Shown piece by piece: positions 25,087 through 33,868 of a DNA stretch of 64,000 nucleotides; position 1 is the stretch's first letter, and each line of letters starts with the position of its first letter. Made by a program: the position numbers and the translations under genes. The notes under the pieces are model-generated. The model was not told the origin of the DNA, ran no database searches, and worked only from the letters and a program-made list of their open reading frames with translations. Location of the stretch: contig NZ_CP047020.1 of assembly GCF_009796285.1 (NCBI RefSeq), positions 2,604,001-2,668,000 on the forward strand, written 5' to 3'. This stretch comes from Streptomyces broussonetiae (GTDB taxonomy: Bacteria; Actinomycetota; Actinomycetes; Streptomycetales; Streptomycetaceae).

Positions 25087-25872
25087 TCAGCCGCCCACCT
25101 GGTCGGAGGTCTCCTCCTCCACCTCGGCCATCGCCGGGTCGAGCAGCCGGGACAGGAAGTGGCGGGTGCGCTCGTGCTGCGGGTTGCCGATGACCTGCTC
25201 GGGTCTGCCGTCCTCGACGATCACACCGCCGTCCATGAAGACGACCCGGTCGGCGACCTCACGGGCGAAGGTCATCTCGTGGGTGACGACCATCATGGTC
25301 ATGCCCTCCTCGGCGAGCCTGCGCATCACCGCGAGGACGTCCCCGACCAGCTCGGGGTCGAGCGCGGAGGTCGGCTCGTCGAAGAGCATCACCTCGGGGC
25401 CCATGGCGAGGGCGCGGGCGATGGCGACCCGCTGCTGCTGGCCGCCGGAGAGCGAGGAGGGGTAGGCGTCCGCCTTCTCGGCGAGGCCGACGCGGGCCAG
25501 GTTCTCGGCGGCGATCCGGGCGGCCTCCGCCCTGTTCCGCCCGAGGACCCTGCGCTGCGGCAGCGTGAGGTTCTCGGTGACGCTGAGGTGCGGGAAGAGG
25601 TTGAACTGCTGGAAGACCATGCCGATACGGCGGCGTACGGCGTCGATGTCGACGTCCGGGTCGGTGATCTCGGTGCCGCCGACGAAGACCTGGCCCTTGG
25701 TGGGCTCCTCGAGCAGGTTCACGCAGCGCAGCAGCGTGGACTTGCCGGAGCCGGAGGGTCCGATGACACAGACGACCTCGCCGTGGTTGATCTCCAGGTC
25801 GATGCCCTTGAGCACCTGGTTGTCACCGAAGGACTTGTGCAGGTCCCGTACCTGAATCTCCGGGCGGCTCAC
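25087..25872 (-). CDS. Polar amino acid ABC transporter, ATP-binding protein
   Basis: A 261-residue ABC ATPase of the GlnQ/HisP type that powers uptake of polar amino acids. Walker A is GPSGSGKST, the Q-loop is FQQFNLFPH, the signature is LSGGQQQR and Walker B is [14 protein letters not shown], followed by the switch His in VTHEM. The start is a GTG at 25872, giving [15 protein letters not shown] just before the ATPase core and a 4-nt overlap with the permease stop. It forms an operon with the permease and the lipoprotein upstream and the amidohydrolase downstream. The substrate range cannot be read from the ATPase. Confidence 0.94.
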   Translation of the reverse strand: MSRPEIQVRDLHKSFGDNQVLKGIDLEINHGEVVCVIGPSGSGKSTLLRCVNLLEEPTKGQVFVGGTEITDPDVDIDAVRRRIGMVFQQFNLFPHLSVTENLTLPQRRVLGRNRAEAARIAAENLARVGLAEKADAYPSSLSGGQQQRVAIARALAMGPEVMLFDEPTSALDPELVGDVLAVMRRLAEEGMTMMVVTHEMTFAREVADRVVFMDGGVIVEDGRPEQVIGNPQHERTRHFLSRLLDPAMAEVEEETSDQVGG

Positions 25873-26702
25873 CGGATCGCCTCCTGCTGCTTGGATTCCA
25901 TACGGCGCACGACATAGCTGAGCGGGATGGTCACCAGCAGGTAGCACAGACCCGCGACCAGGATCGGTGTGGAGTTGGCGGTCGTACTGGCGAGGTCACG
26001 GCCGAACTTGGACAGTTCCCGCTCCTCCAGGGTGACGCCGAGGAACAGCACCAGCGAGGAGTCCTTGAAGAGCAGGACGAGTTCGTTGGTGAGCGGCGGC
26101 AGGATGATCCGGAAGGCCTGCGGGACGATGATGGAGATCATGGCCTTCGCGGGCGAGAAGCCGAGCGAACGGGCCGCCTCCATCTGCCCCTTGGGCACGG
26201 CCTGGATGCCGGCGCGGATGGTCTCGGCCATGTAGGCGGCCGAGACCAGGCCGAGCGCGAGGGCGACCTTGCCGTAGGTGCCACCGGGGATCTCCGTGCC
26301 GGGGAAGGCGAGCGGGACGGCCACACCGACGAAGATGAAGATCAGCAGCGCGGGCAGTCCGCGGAAGATCTCGATGTAGATGCCCGCCAGCCAGCGGTAC
26401 GGCCCCACGGAGGACAGCCGCATCAGCGCGATGACCATGCCGAGGACGAGTCCGACCACGAAACCGGACAGCGTGTAGAGCACGGTGTTCTTCAGCGCCA
26501 GCGTGATGACGTCCGGGAACATCTGCCGGGCGATGCCGCCCTGGGCGAACTGGTTCTGCAGCCGGCCCCAGTCCGCCGAGACCGCGAACGCGATCACGGC
26601 GGCGACGAAGACGACGTACTGCACACCTCGGGACAGCCGACGCCGCTGACGCCTCGTCAGTCCCTTTTTTCTTGGCTTGAGTTGCGTGTCCGTGTCGGTC
26701 AT
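25869..26702 (-). CDS. Polar amino acid ABC transporter, permease
   Basis: A 277-residue inner-membrane permease of the His/Glu/Gln/Arg family. A basic cytoplasmic N-terminus ([14 protein letters not shown]) precedes about five transmembrane segments. The coupling loop contains [14 protein letters not shown], the EAA motif that contacts the ATPase. Only one permease gene is present, so it presumably forms a homodimer. The ATG at 26702 overlaps the binding-protein stop by 4 nt. It lies between the lipoprotein and ATPase genes in the same operon. Confidence 0.94.
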   Translation of the reverse strand: MTDTDTQLKPRKKGLTRRQRRRLSRGVQYVVFVAAVIAFAVSADWGRLQNQFAQGGIARQMFPDVITLALKNTVLYTLSGFVVGLVLGMVIALMRLSSVGPYRWLAGIYIEIFRGLPALLIFIFVGVAVPLAFPGTEIPGGTYGKVALALGLVSAAYMAETIRAGIQAVPKGQMEAARSLGFSPAKAMISIIVPQAFRIILPPLTNELVLLFKDSSLVLFLGVTLEERELSKFGRDLASTTANSTPILVAGLCYLLVTIPLSYVVRRMESKQQEAIR

Positions 26703-27547
26703 GAGGCGGCGGGAGAGGCCACGGAGGCGTTGTACGGGCCGATCCACTGCTCGTAGATCTTCTTGTAGGTGCCGTCGGCCTTGGCGTCCTTGAGGGCCTT
26801 GTTGATGGCGTCGAGCAGGGGCTTGTTGCCCTTCTTCACCGTGAAGCCGTACTGCTCGCCGGTCTTGAGGTTGTCGACGACCTTGTACTTTGCGGCGGTG
26901 GCCCTGTCCTTCAGCCAGCCCTGGACGACCGGGTAGTCGATGATCACGGCCTGGACCTGGCCGGTGCGCAGTCCGTTGAGGAGGGCGTCGGAGGACTCGA
27001 AGGAGATCGGGTCGAAGCCCTTGCCCTTGGCGTAGTCCTCGCCGGTGGTCTGCGCCTGCGTGCCGAGCTTCTTGCCCTTGGCCTTGACGTCGGCGAGGGA
27101 GTTGACACCGCTGCTCTTGTCGACCAGGACGGCCTGTGTGGCCTCGAAGTACGGGTCGGAGAAGTCGACGTTCTTCTTGCGCTCGGGCGTGATCGTCATG
27201 CCCGCGGCGGCCACGTCGCACTCGCCGGAGTTCAGGAAGGCGCCGGTCTTGAAGTTCTCGAACGGCGTGTCGAGGATCTGCTGCTTGACGCCGAGGTTCT
27301 TGGCGACGAGGTCGATCAGCGAGACGTCGAAGCCCTGCACCTTGCCGTTGATCTCCGACTGGAACGGCGGGTACGGCAGGTGGGTGCAGGTGGTCAGCTG
27401 ACCGGCCTTGGCGATGTGGACGCCCTTGACGGTGGCCCCGCTCCCCCCGCTGCCGTTCGAGGAGCAGCCGGCGATCACGAGCGCCAGTCCGGCGGTCGCG
27501 GTGGTGGCAGCCAGGAGGCGGGACCGGCGCCCGAGGAACGTTTTCAT
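26699..27547 (-). CDS. Amino acid ABC transporter, substrate-binding lipoprotein
   Basis: A 282-residue extracellular lipoprotein of the bacterial solute-binding family 3. The signal sequence ends in VIAGCSS with the lipidated Cys at residue 28. A Gly/Ser spacer follows, then the periplasmic-binding fold with CTHLPYPPFQ, VQGFDVSLIDLVAK and DFSDPYFEATQ, as in glutamine/glutamate/cystine binders. It starts the operon that runs down through permease, ATPase and amidohydrolase. A clear promoter and a palindrome lie 39-67 nt upstream. Which amino acid it binds is not visible. Confidence 0.94.
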   Translation of the reverse strand: MKTFLGRRSRLLAATTATAGLALVIAGCSSNGSGGSGATVKGVHIAKAGQLTTCTHLPYPPFQSEINGKVQGFDVSLIDLVAKNLGVKQQILDTPFENFKTGAFLNSGECDVAAAGMTITPERKKNVDFSDPYFEATQAVLVDKSSGVNSLADVKAKGKKLGTQAQTTGEDYAKGKGFDPISFESSDALLNGLRTGQVQAVIIDYPVVQGWLKDRATAAKYKVVDNLKTGEQYGFTVKKGNKPLLDAINKALKDAKADGTYKKIYEQWIGPYNASVASPAAS

Positions 27548-27585
27548 GGGGGGTGATCTTCTCTGTGGGGGAACTTTGAGTTCTG

Positions 27586-27614
27586 ATTATAAGGAAGAGT
27601 TTGAGTCTCTCAAA
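27586..27614 (-). promoter_or_regulatory. Promoter with overlapping palindrome for the amino acid ABC operon
   Basis: On the minus strand TTGAGA (27613-27608) is followed after 16 nt by TATAAT (27591-27586), a near-consensus vegetative promoter. The -35 box overlaps a palindrome, TTTGAGTCTCTCAAA, at 27600-27614 (6-nt arms, 3-nt centre), a plausible operator for an unknown repressor. A second TTTGAG occurs about 25 nt downstream at 27575-27580. Confidence 0.7.
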
Positions 27615-27670
27615 TCAAACCCATGGTTACGAGGGCGTGCGACTTTAAGATCGGTGGAGTCGACCTCACA

Positions 27671-27725
27671 AACGACCACCGAACGACCACCGAACGACCA
27701 CTGCACCACCACCGCACCACCACCC
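27671..27725 (+). repeat. Five tandem 11-nt repeats upstream of the class V aminotransferase
   Basis: The units are AACGACCACCG (27671), AACGACCACCG (27682), AACGACCACTG (27693), then the more divergent CACCACCACCG (27704) and CACCACCACCC (27715). The 11-nt period puts each copy on the same face of the helix, as in a multi-site operator. They lie 30 to 85 nt before the GTG of the aminotransferase. They do not match the PHO-box consensus. Confidence 0.8.
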
Positions 27726-27755
27726 CATGAACCCCTTGGACGAAGAGAGAGCGCC

Positions 27756-28865
27756 GTGACCCATCCCTTCCTCGACCTGCCCCCGCTGAGTGCCGAGCGC
27801 TTCGCCGCCATCGAGGACGGGGTGGCCCGGCTGCTCGGCACCCGGCAGGACGTGCTGATCACCCAGGGTGAGGCGCTGCTGCCGCTGGAGGGCGCGATCC
27901 GCGCGGCGGCCGGTCCGGGCACGGTGGCCCTGAACGTGATCACGGGCCCGTACGGCCAGACCTTCGGCAACTGGCTGCGCGCCTGTGGCGCGACCGTGCA
28001 CGACGTCTCCGTTCCCTTCCACACGGCGGTGACGGCCGAGCAGATCCGGGAGGCGCTTGCCGAGCGTCCCGAGATCGACTTCGTGTCCCTCGTCCACGCC
28101 GAGGCGGCGACCGGCAACACCAATCCGGTCGCGGGGATCGGCGAGGTGGTGCGGGCGCACGGCGCGCTGTTCTACCTCGACGCGGTCGCCTCCGTGGCCG
28201 CGGAGCCGGTGCTGCCGGACGCATGGGGTGTGGACCTGTGTGTGATCGGGGCGCAGAAGGCGATGGGCGGCCCGGCGGGCGTGTCGGCGATCTCGGTGAG
28301 CGAGCGGGCCTGGGCCCGGATGGCCGCCAACCCGAACGCGCCGCGCCGCTCCTACCTGTCCCTGCTGGACTGGAAGGAGCGCTGGACCGACGCGGGCCGC
28401 AAGGCCCTCCCGCACGCCCCGGCCCAGCTGGAGATGCTGGCGCTGGAGGCGTGCCTGGAGCGGATCGAGTCGGCGGGGCTGGACACCGTGATGGCCCGGC
28501 ACCGCGGCGCGGCGCTGGCCACACGGGCGGGTGCGGTGGCGCTGGGCGGCGGGCTGGAGCCGTACGTGTACGAGGAGAACGACGCGGCACCGGTGGCCAC
28601 GACGCTGCGGGTACCGGCGGGCGTGGTGGCCTCGGAGCTGGTGGCCCGGGCCCTGGCGAGCGATCCGGCGCTGCCGCTGGCGGCGGGCGGGGGTGCGCTG
28701 GCCAAGGAGATGATCCGGGTCAACCACTACGGCGCGGACGCCACGCCGGGAGCGGTCCAGGGCTCCCTCGCGGCGCTGGGCGGGGCACTGGCCGAGCAGG
28801 GCCTGGACGTGGACCTGGAGGCCGCGCGACGGGCCGTCGCCGAGTCCTGGGCGCAGGACCGGTAG
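27756..28865 (+). CDS. Class V PLP-dependent aminotransferase (alanine-glyoxylate type)
   Basis: A 369-residue fold-type I PLP enzyme resembling alanine-glyoxylate and serine-pyruvate aminotransferases. The cofactor region has HAEAATGNTNPV and YLDAVASVAAEP, and the Schiff-base Lys is in GAQKAMGGPAGVS. The C-terminal domain includes EMIRVNHYG. The GTG at 27756 follows AGAGAGAG within a normal distance; longer starts run into the tandem repeats. It is divergent from the amino-acid ABC operon and may metabolise what that system brings in, which is inference. It ends 3 nt before the convergent STAND/SEL1 gene. Confidence 0.88.
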   Translation: MTHPFLDLPPLSAERFAAIEDGVARLLGTRQDVLITQGEALLPLEGAIRAAAGPGTVALNVITGPYGQTFGNWLRACGATVHDVSVPFHTAVTAEQIREALAERPEIDFVSLVHAEAATGNTNPVAGIGEVVRAHGALFYLDAVASVAAEPVLPDAWGVDLCVIGAQKAMGGPAGVSAISVSERAWARMAANPNAPRRSYLSLLDWKERWTDAGRKALPHAPAQLEMLALEACLERIESAGLDTVMARHRGAALATRAGAVALGGGLEPYVYEENDAAPVATTLRVPAGVVASELVARALASDPALPLAAGGGALAKEMIRVNHYGADATPGAVQGSLAALGGALAEQGLDVDLEAARRAVAESWAQDR

Positions 28866-28868
28866 TAC

Positions 28869-31800
28869 TCAGGTGCTGTGCCGGGTGGCCAGGAACTCCC
28901 TTACTGCGGCCAGCGGTTGGGCCGCTTCCTCATGGCCTCTGTGCAGGGCCTCGGCCAGCCAGGTCTCGGCCCCCGCCAGTTCCCCACGCCCGGCCAGCAG
29001 GGCACCGAGGTTGAAGGCCGCCCGCGGGTGCCCGGCCTCGGCCGCCTTGCGGCACCACAGCTCCGTCTTCTCCTCGTCGCCGCGCTCGGCGAGGCAGGAG
29101 GCCCAGCCGAAGGCGGTGTCCGCGTCGGCCTGCTCCTGCGCCCGTTGCCACCAGTACGTGGCCTCGGTGCTGCCGTCGGGCTTGTCGAAGAGCAGCAGGC
29201 CGAGCGTGAAGGCGGCTTCGGGGATCTCGTCGGCCAGCTGTCGCAGCAGTCCCTCCGCCTCCTGCGGCCGGCCGGATCCGATGTACTGGTCGGCGAGGAG
29301 CAGGGTCGCCTGCCGGTGCCCCTGCTCGGCGGCCTTGCGCCACCAGGTGGCCGCTTCCTCGGCTTCTCCGCGTTCGGAGAGCAGGAGGCCGAGGTTGTGG
29401 GCGGAGACGGGAAACTCGGGAGCGGAGACACGCCACCAGCGTTCCGCCTCCTGCGGCATTCCCTGCGCGTAGTAGTGCGATCCGAGGTTGTGGGCTGCGT
29501 CGATGCGGCCGCTCTCGGCGGCCCAGCGCAGGATGGCCTCGGTCACCTGCGGTCTGCCCCAGCGCAGGGCCGCGAGGACGAACGTCGTGATCTCTTCCAT
29601 GTCGTCGGCGTCGTCGAGCAGGTGGAGCAGCAGCGGCCGGGCCTCGGCGGAGCGCCCGGCACAGATCAGAAGGTCGATCAGGTTGAGACAGCCGGTCGTG
29701 TCGCCCGCCTGCGCGGCCCGTCGCCACGCGGCCTCCGCTCCTGCCGTGTCGTCCGCGGCCCGCAGCAGTGCTCCGAGGTTGGTCAGGCCCTGGGCGTTGC
29801 CGGCTTCGCCCGCGCGCCGGTACCACTCCTCGGCTCCCTCGACATCGCCCTGGTCGGACAGCCACACGGCGAGGTTGAACATGGCTACGTCATGGCCGCT
29901 CTCAGCTCCCCTTGCGTACCAGGTGGCGCCCTCGGCCCGCTCGCCCCGTCTGCTGAGGAGGACACCGAGCTCGTTGGCGGCCTCGGCGTTGCCGGCCTCG
30001 GCGGCGGCACGCCACCACGCCTCGGCCCGGACGAGATCACCGCGCTCGTCAGCCGCACGGCCCAGTATCTCCGCGGCCCGGTCGTGGCCTCGTTCGGCGG
30101 CACGGCGCAGCCACGGCTCGGCCCGGTCGTCACCGCGCAGCCGGAGCAGGTGACCGTGCACGTACATCGCCTCGGTGTCCCCGGCCGTGGCCGCCGCCTG
30201 CCACCACGGCTCCGCCTCGGCCTCGTCGCCGCGCACGTGCAGGAGCGTCGCCAGCGTGGCCATGGCCCGGGGGTAGCCGCCCTCCGCGGCGTTGCGCAGG
30301 AAGGTCTCGGCCCGTTCGTCGTCGCCTGTGTTCCGGTAGTGCGTGAAGAGGTTGAAGGCGGCCAGGGCCAGCCCGGCCTCTGCCGCGTCCGACCACCACC
30401 GCACGGCCTCCTCGTCCGCGCCCCGTATCTTCAGGACGGCGGCGAGATTGACCTGGGCGACCGGGTGTCCGGCCTCGGCCACGGGACGCAGCAGCGCTTC
30501 GATCTCGGCCGGATCCCGGTGCTGGAACAGTTGTGAGGACGTGTAGTTGATCACCGCTTCCTCGTCGCCGGACTCGGCGAGGGGGCGCCACGCCAACTCG
30601 GCGATCGCCCACCGCTCGCCGAACGAGGCGGCCTGGGCGATGAGCGGACGCGTCGCTTCGTCCGCGTACTTCAGGGCGGTCAGCCACACCGGTTCCGGCA
30701 CGTTCGGCGCCGCGGGGTCGCGGGCCACCGAGTCGACGAGGTAGTCGAAGGGTCTTTTGGTGCCTTCCTCCTCACCTTCCATCAGCAGACTGGCGACGCC
30801 GTAGCGGACCTGGGAAGCCCAGGCGACGGCGTCGGCGAAGGACTCCGGGCGCAGCGCCGCGCCGCCCAGGGCCTTGAGATGGTGGTGGTGCACCTCGTGC
30901 AGCAGGGCGACCGGCAGATCACCGATCATGCCCACGCGGGCCAGGTCCACGGCGGCCGCGACGAGTGCGGCGCCTCGCGGATGGCCGCGCCCGGCGGTGG
31001 ATCGCCCCGCCCTGCGCCACTCGGCCAGGAGTTCCGGTCCGGCTGCCAGGTATTCGGCGATGCCATGGGTGCCATGACGGGCATGGGCCTCGTGCAGGCG
31101 GCTGTCGTCGGCCTGCGCCACCCGGGCCAGTTCGGCATCGCTCCACAGCCGTCGTACGACGACCGGTTCCACCATGTTCAGCACGCGCAGCCCGGTCTCG
31201 GCCTCCATTCGGCCGTGGCCACCGGCGCCCGAGACGTCGTCGGCAGCCTCCCGCAGGCTGTCGTAGCGCTCGTCGCGCAGCGTCGCCAGGACCACCAGGC
31301 GGGCCCTGATCAGCGACGTCAGCAGGGACGGCTCGAGGCCCCCGGCTCGGAGGTAGTGCTCCAGATCGTCGAGCCACAGGACGTGCCGGTCGTACACCGG
31401 CTCTCCGGGCGCCCGGCCCAGCGGTCGCAGATCGGCGCCCCAGGGCGGGGCGAGGAGGAGGTGTCCCGGGAGCACCGCCCGCACCGCTTCGAGGGCCGTG
31501 CGGGTCTTGCCGGCGGTCGAGTCGCCGGTGAGCAGCACGAACCCGCCCGACTCGGCAGCCGCCCGCAGCTCGGCCCGCACCCGGCCGTCCACATCGCGCA
31601 GGACGTAGGGGGGTAGCCCCGAACCGTCACCGTCCGCGGTGCGGGCACGGTGCACGCCCAGGCCGAGGAGGTCGACGTCGGCCACGGGCTCCCAGTCCTG
31701 CGCGACTGCACTCAGCGCGGCACCGGCGGTGTTGCTTGCGCCGGTGCCGTAGTGCGCCACGACCCCGCCGGTGGCGACGAGGACATGTCCTTGATCGATG

Positions 31801-32342
31801 CCGGGCAGGGAAGGCGAGGTGGGGCGGTTCCCGGGCACGCTCGGCTCTGCCGTGGGGCGGGGCGGGCTCGGGGCCGCCGGCCCGTTCGGCGCCGGGTCGC
31901 CACCCGCACGCAGGGGCGTCCCGTGTGCGTGCCTGCGCGGCCGGTCCTCGGCGCGGACGTCCACGGTGCCGCCCGCAGCCAGGCCGTCCTGTCCGGCCGC
32001 TGCCGGGACCGCGCGGTCGTGCTCGGCCAGTACGGCGCGCAACTCCTCGGCGGCGCGGACCCGCTCGACCGGTTCCAGGCCCTCCAGCAGTGCCTCGACA
32101 CGGGCCTGCCAGGCCGCCTGCAGACGGCTGCGGACGGACTGCACCTGTGCCGCCGCCACGGATCGCAGTTCGCCGGCGGTCCGGTCCAGCCGTTCGCGCT
32201 CCGCCCGCTCGCGCTGTTCGTCACCCCGGGCGGACCAGCGTGCCACCGCCGCCCGCAGCCCGGGCCACGTATCCGTCCCCACCGCCCGCACCACGGCGGC
32301 TGCGCCGGTCTCGGCCAGCGCCGTCCACGCCTGCTCCGGCAT
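28869..32342 (-). CDS. Large P-loop NTPase with C-terminal SEL1/TPR repeats (STAND-like)
   Basis: A 1157-residue protein of unknown role. Residues 1-115 are Ala/Arg/Glu-rich helices that may form a coiled coil, followed by a Pro-rich linker to about 180. After GVVAHYGTGASNTAG comes an NTPase core: Walker A GDSTAGKT at 273-280, Walker B VLWLDDLE at 321-328 and a sensor-like VLATLRDERYD at 350-360. From about 610 to the end lie some 15 SEL1-type repeats of about 35 residues with AEAGHPVAQVNLA patterns. NTPase plus superstructure repeats fits the STAND class of signalling or defence ATPases. The ATG at 32342 has GGGGGGA 5 nt upstream; longer frames look non-coding. No partner gene adjoins it. 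Confidence 0.85.
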   Translation of the reverse strand: MPEQAWTALAETGAAAVVRAVGTDTWPGLRAAVARWSARGDEQRERAERERLDRTAGELRSVAAAQVQSVRSRLQAAWQARVEALLEGLEPVERVRAAEELRAVLAEHDRAVPAAAGQDGLAAGGTVDVRAEDRPRRHAHGTPLRAGGDPAPNGPAAPSPPRPTAEPSVPGNRPTSPSLPGIDQGHVLVATGGVVAHYGTGASNTAGAALSAVAQDWEPVADVDLLGLGVHRARTADGDGSGLPPYVLRDVDGRVRAELRAAAESGGFVLLTGDSTAGKTRTALEAVRAVLPGHLLLAPPWGADLRPLGRAPGEPVYDRHVLWLDDLEHYLRAGGLEPSLLTSLIRARLVVLATLRDERYDSLREAADDVSGAGGHGRMEAETGLRVLNMVEPVVVRRLWSDAELARVAQADDSRLHEAHARHGTHGIAEYLAAGPELLAEWRRAGRSTAGRGHPRGAALVAAAVDLARVGMIGDLPVALLHEVHHHHLKALGGAALRPESFADAVAWASQVRYGVASLLMEGEEEGTKRPFDYLVDSVARDPAAPNVPEPVWLTALKYADEATRPLIAQAASFGERWAIAELAWRPLAESGDEEAVINYTSSQLFQHRDPAEIEALLRPVAEAGHPVAQVNLAAVLKIRGADEEAVRWWSDAAEAGLALAAFNLFTHYRNTGDDERAETFLRNAAEGGYPRAMATLATLLHVRGDEAEAEPWWQAAATAGDTEAMYVHGHLLRLRGDDRAEPWLRRAAERGHDRAAEILGRAADERGDLVRAEAWWRAAAEAGNAEAANELGVLLSRRGERAEGATWYARGAESGHDVAMFNLAVWLSDQGDVEGAEEWYRRAGEAGNAQGLTNLGALLRAADDTAGAEAAWRRAAQAGDTTGCLNLIDLLICAGRSAEARPLLLHLLDDADDMEEITTFVLAALRWGRPQVTEAILRWAAESGRIDAAHNLGSHYYAQGMPQEAERWWRVSAPEFPVSAHNLGLLLSERGEAEEAATWWRKAAEQGHRQATLLLADQYIGSGRPQEAEGLLRQLADEIPEAAFTLGLLLFDKPDGSTEATYWWQRAQEQADADTAFGWASCLAERGDEEKTELWCRKAAEAGHPRAAFNLGALLAGRGELAGAETWLAEALHRGHEEAAQPLAAVREFLATRHST

Positions 32343-32614
32343 CGCCGTCCCCCCTGCCCGGGATCCCTGATCCCACCGGCGGACCGCTGTCCCGCCAGCA
32401 CAGTAGGGCGCGTTCCCCGTCCTGCGCAGCGTTACGGAGAAACACCCGCGGCGGCCGGAGGACGGTGACGTACCCGGCGGAACCGGACGCGGCCCGGGCA
32501 CCACCCGCGGGCCGTTGTCGTACCCGCGTGCCATGCTGCGGCCATGACTGCTCCGCGGACCCCTTCGGCCCTGCCCGACGGCCCGTCCCCCTCCTGACCG
32601 GACCCGAACTCCCC

Positions 32615-33070
32615 ATGCTGGAGAGCCGGCTGGACTTCCACCGGGCCACGCTGGAACTCAAGTGCCGGGGGCTGGACGACGCGCAGGTGCGGCTCGCCCC
32701 GGCGGAGCCGTCGTCGCCGGCGCTGCTCGGGCTCGTCCAGCATCTCGCCGAGGTCGAACGGAACTGGTTCCAGCGGGTGCCGGCCGGCCTGGAGGTGCCG
32801 CCGCCGTTCGCGGACGAGACGGGGTACGGCCTCGATCCCGAGCGCGGGCTTCAGGAAGCGCTGGACGTGTGGCGGGCGCAGATCGCGCGCGGCCGGGAGC
32901 TGCTCGCCGGGCGGGAGCCGGACGACACCGGGCGCATGGCCGACAAGCCGCCGGCAGGCGTCGAGGTCGGTGTGCGCCGGGTGCTCATCCACCTCGTCGA
33001 GGAGTACGCCCGGCACAACGGACACGCCGACATTCTGCGTGAACGGATCGGCGAAACCACCGGCGCCTGA
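32615..33070 (+). CDS. DinB-fold (DUF664-type) protein, possible frameshifted 5' end
   Basis: A 151-residue four-helix-bundle protein of the DinB family, often thiol- or metal-dependent transferases in actinobacteria. The metal-site His residues lie in HLAEVERNW and near the C-terminus in HNGHADILRE, with LLHFL-like core helices between. It starts at ATG 32615, which lacks a ribosome site. Upstream, ATG 32544 opens MTAPRTPSALPDG in another frame, closely resembling how these proteins usually begin; that frame stops at 32597. A single-base indel between about 32560 and 32595 would fuse it to the body. So the annotated gene may be N-terminally truncated or the assembly may have an error. Confidence 0.75.
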   Translation: MLESRLDFHRATLELKCRGLDDAQVRLAPAEPSSPALLGLVQHLAEVERNWFQRVPAGLEVPPPFADETGYGLDPERGLQEALDVWRAQIARGRELLAGREPDDTGRMADKPPAGVEVGVRRVLIHLVEEYARHNGHADILRERIGETTGA

Positions 33071-33171
33071 ATTCAATTTACTTTCACAATTCCCTCCTAT
33101 TTCCCGGACGACAGCTTCCCGTCTTCTTCTGCCCGCTTTTTGCAGAGCTAAACGGGGCAGTTTTCGAGCGT

Positions 33172-33208
33172 GTTTCTTACGAGTATCTGACGGTTTCCTG
33201 GCTGTGAC
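33172..33208. promoter_or_regulatory. Pair of GlnR-type binding sites upstream of ectA
   Basis: Two sites of the GTTTC-N6-GTNAC type (inverse of gTnAc-N6-GaAAc) lie 21 nt apart. The proximal one at 33193-33208, GTTTC-N6-GTGAC, is a perfect match. The distal one at 33172-33187, GTTTC-N6-GTATC, deviates at two positions (T and the final base context). The spacing of two helical turns is what GlnR boxes use. The pair is 129-165 nt before ectA. GlnR control of ectABCD is reported in S. coelicolor (recalled). Confidence 0.75.
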
Positions 33209-33336
33209 GCACTCCACAGGTGGGTTGATTTGCCCATATTTGCCCTGGTGCAATCTCGACATTTAGCCAACCTGCATGCGCGAGCCAGTAACGGCGGCCG
33301 TGCATTTCCTAATTCGCCTCGCTAAATTCGTGCCGC

Positions 33337-33855
33337 ATGACTGCCGCACCCGCAGACCTTCTGATCGACCATCCGGCGGTGAACGACGGAGCCACGCTCT
33401 GGCGTCTCGCCAAGGACTCGAAAACCCTCGACCTGAACTCCTCGTACAGCTATCTGCTGTGGTGCCGCGACTTCGCCGGGACCTCGGCGGTGGCGCGTGG
33501 TGCGGACGGGGAGCCGGTCGGATTCGTCACCGGCTACGTGCGGCCCGACCGCCCGCACACCCTGCTGGTCTGGCAGGTGGCCGTCGACTCCGCCCACCGG
33601 GGTCTCGGCATCGCCGCCGCACTGCTGGACGGGCTGACCGCACGACTGGTCGCCGAGCGCGGCGTCACCGAGGTGGAGACGACCATCACGCCCGGCAACA
33701 CCGCTTCCGAGCGGCTGTTCACCTCGTTCGCCGCCCGGCACGGGGCGCACCTCGAACGCGAGGTGCTGTTCCCCGCCGAGCTGTTCCCGGACGGCAGCCA
33801 CGACCCCGAAGTCCTCTACCGCATCGGCCCGCTGACCGAGTTCACCGCCCACTGA
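33337..33855 (+). CDS. ectA: L-2,4-diaminobutyrate N-acetyltransferase EctA
   Basis: A 172-residue GNAT enzyme that acetylates 2,4-diaminobutyrate at the gamma amino group, second step of ectoine synthesis. It shows the acetyl-CoA loop region VAVDSAHRGLGIAAALLDGL and the late TTITPGNTASERLFTSFA segment conserved in EctA. The ATG at 33337 has no obvious ribosome site, which suggests a leaderless or weakly started message. It heads ectABCD, with 13 nt to ectB. A GlnR-like pair of sites lies upstream in an unusually AT-rich stretch. Confidence 0.96.
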   Translation: MTAAPADLLIDHPAVNDGATLWRLAKDSKTLDLNSSYSYLLWCRDFAGTSAVARGADGEPVGFVTGYVRPDRPHTLLVWQVAVDSAHRGLGIAAALLDGLTARLVAERGVTEVETTITPGNTASERLFTSFAARHGAHLEREVLFPAELFPDGSHDPEVLYRIGPLTEFTAH

Positions 33856-33868
33856 GGAGCGATTCACC

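Noticed and set aside
27671..27725. The 11-nt tandem repeats as a PHO box
   Set aside because: The period matches, but the units AACGACCACCG do not contain GTTCACC on either strand.
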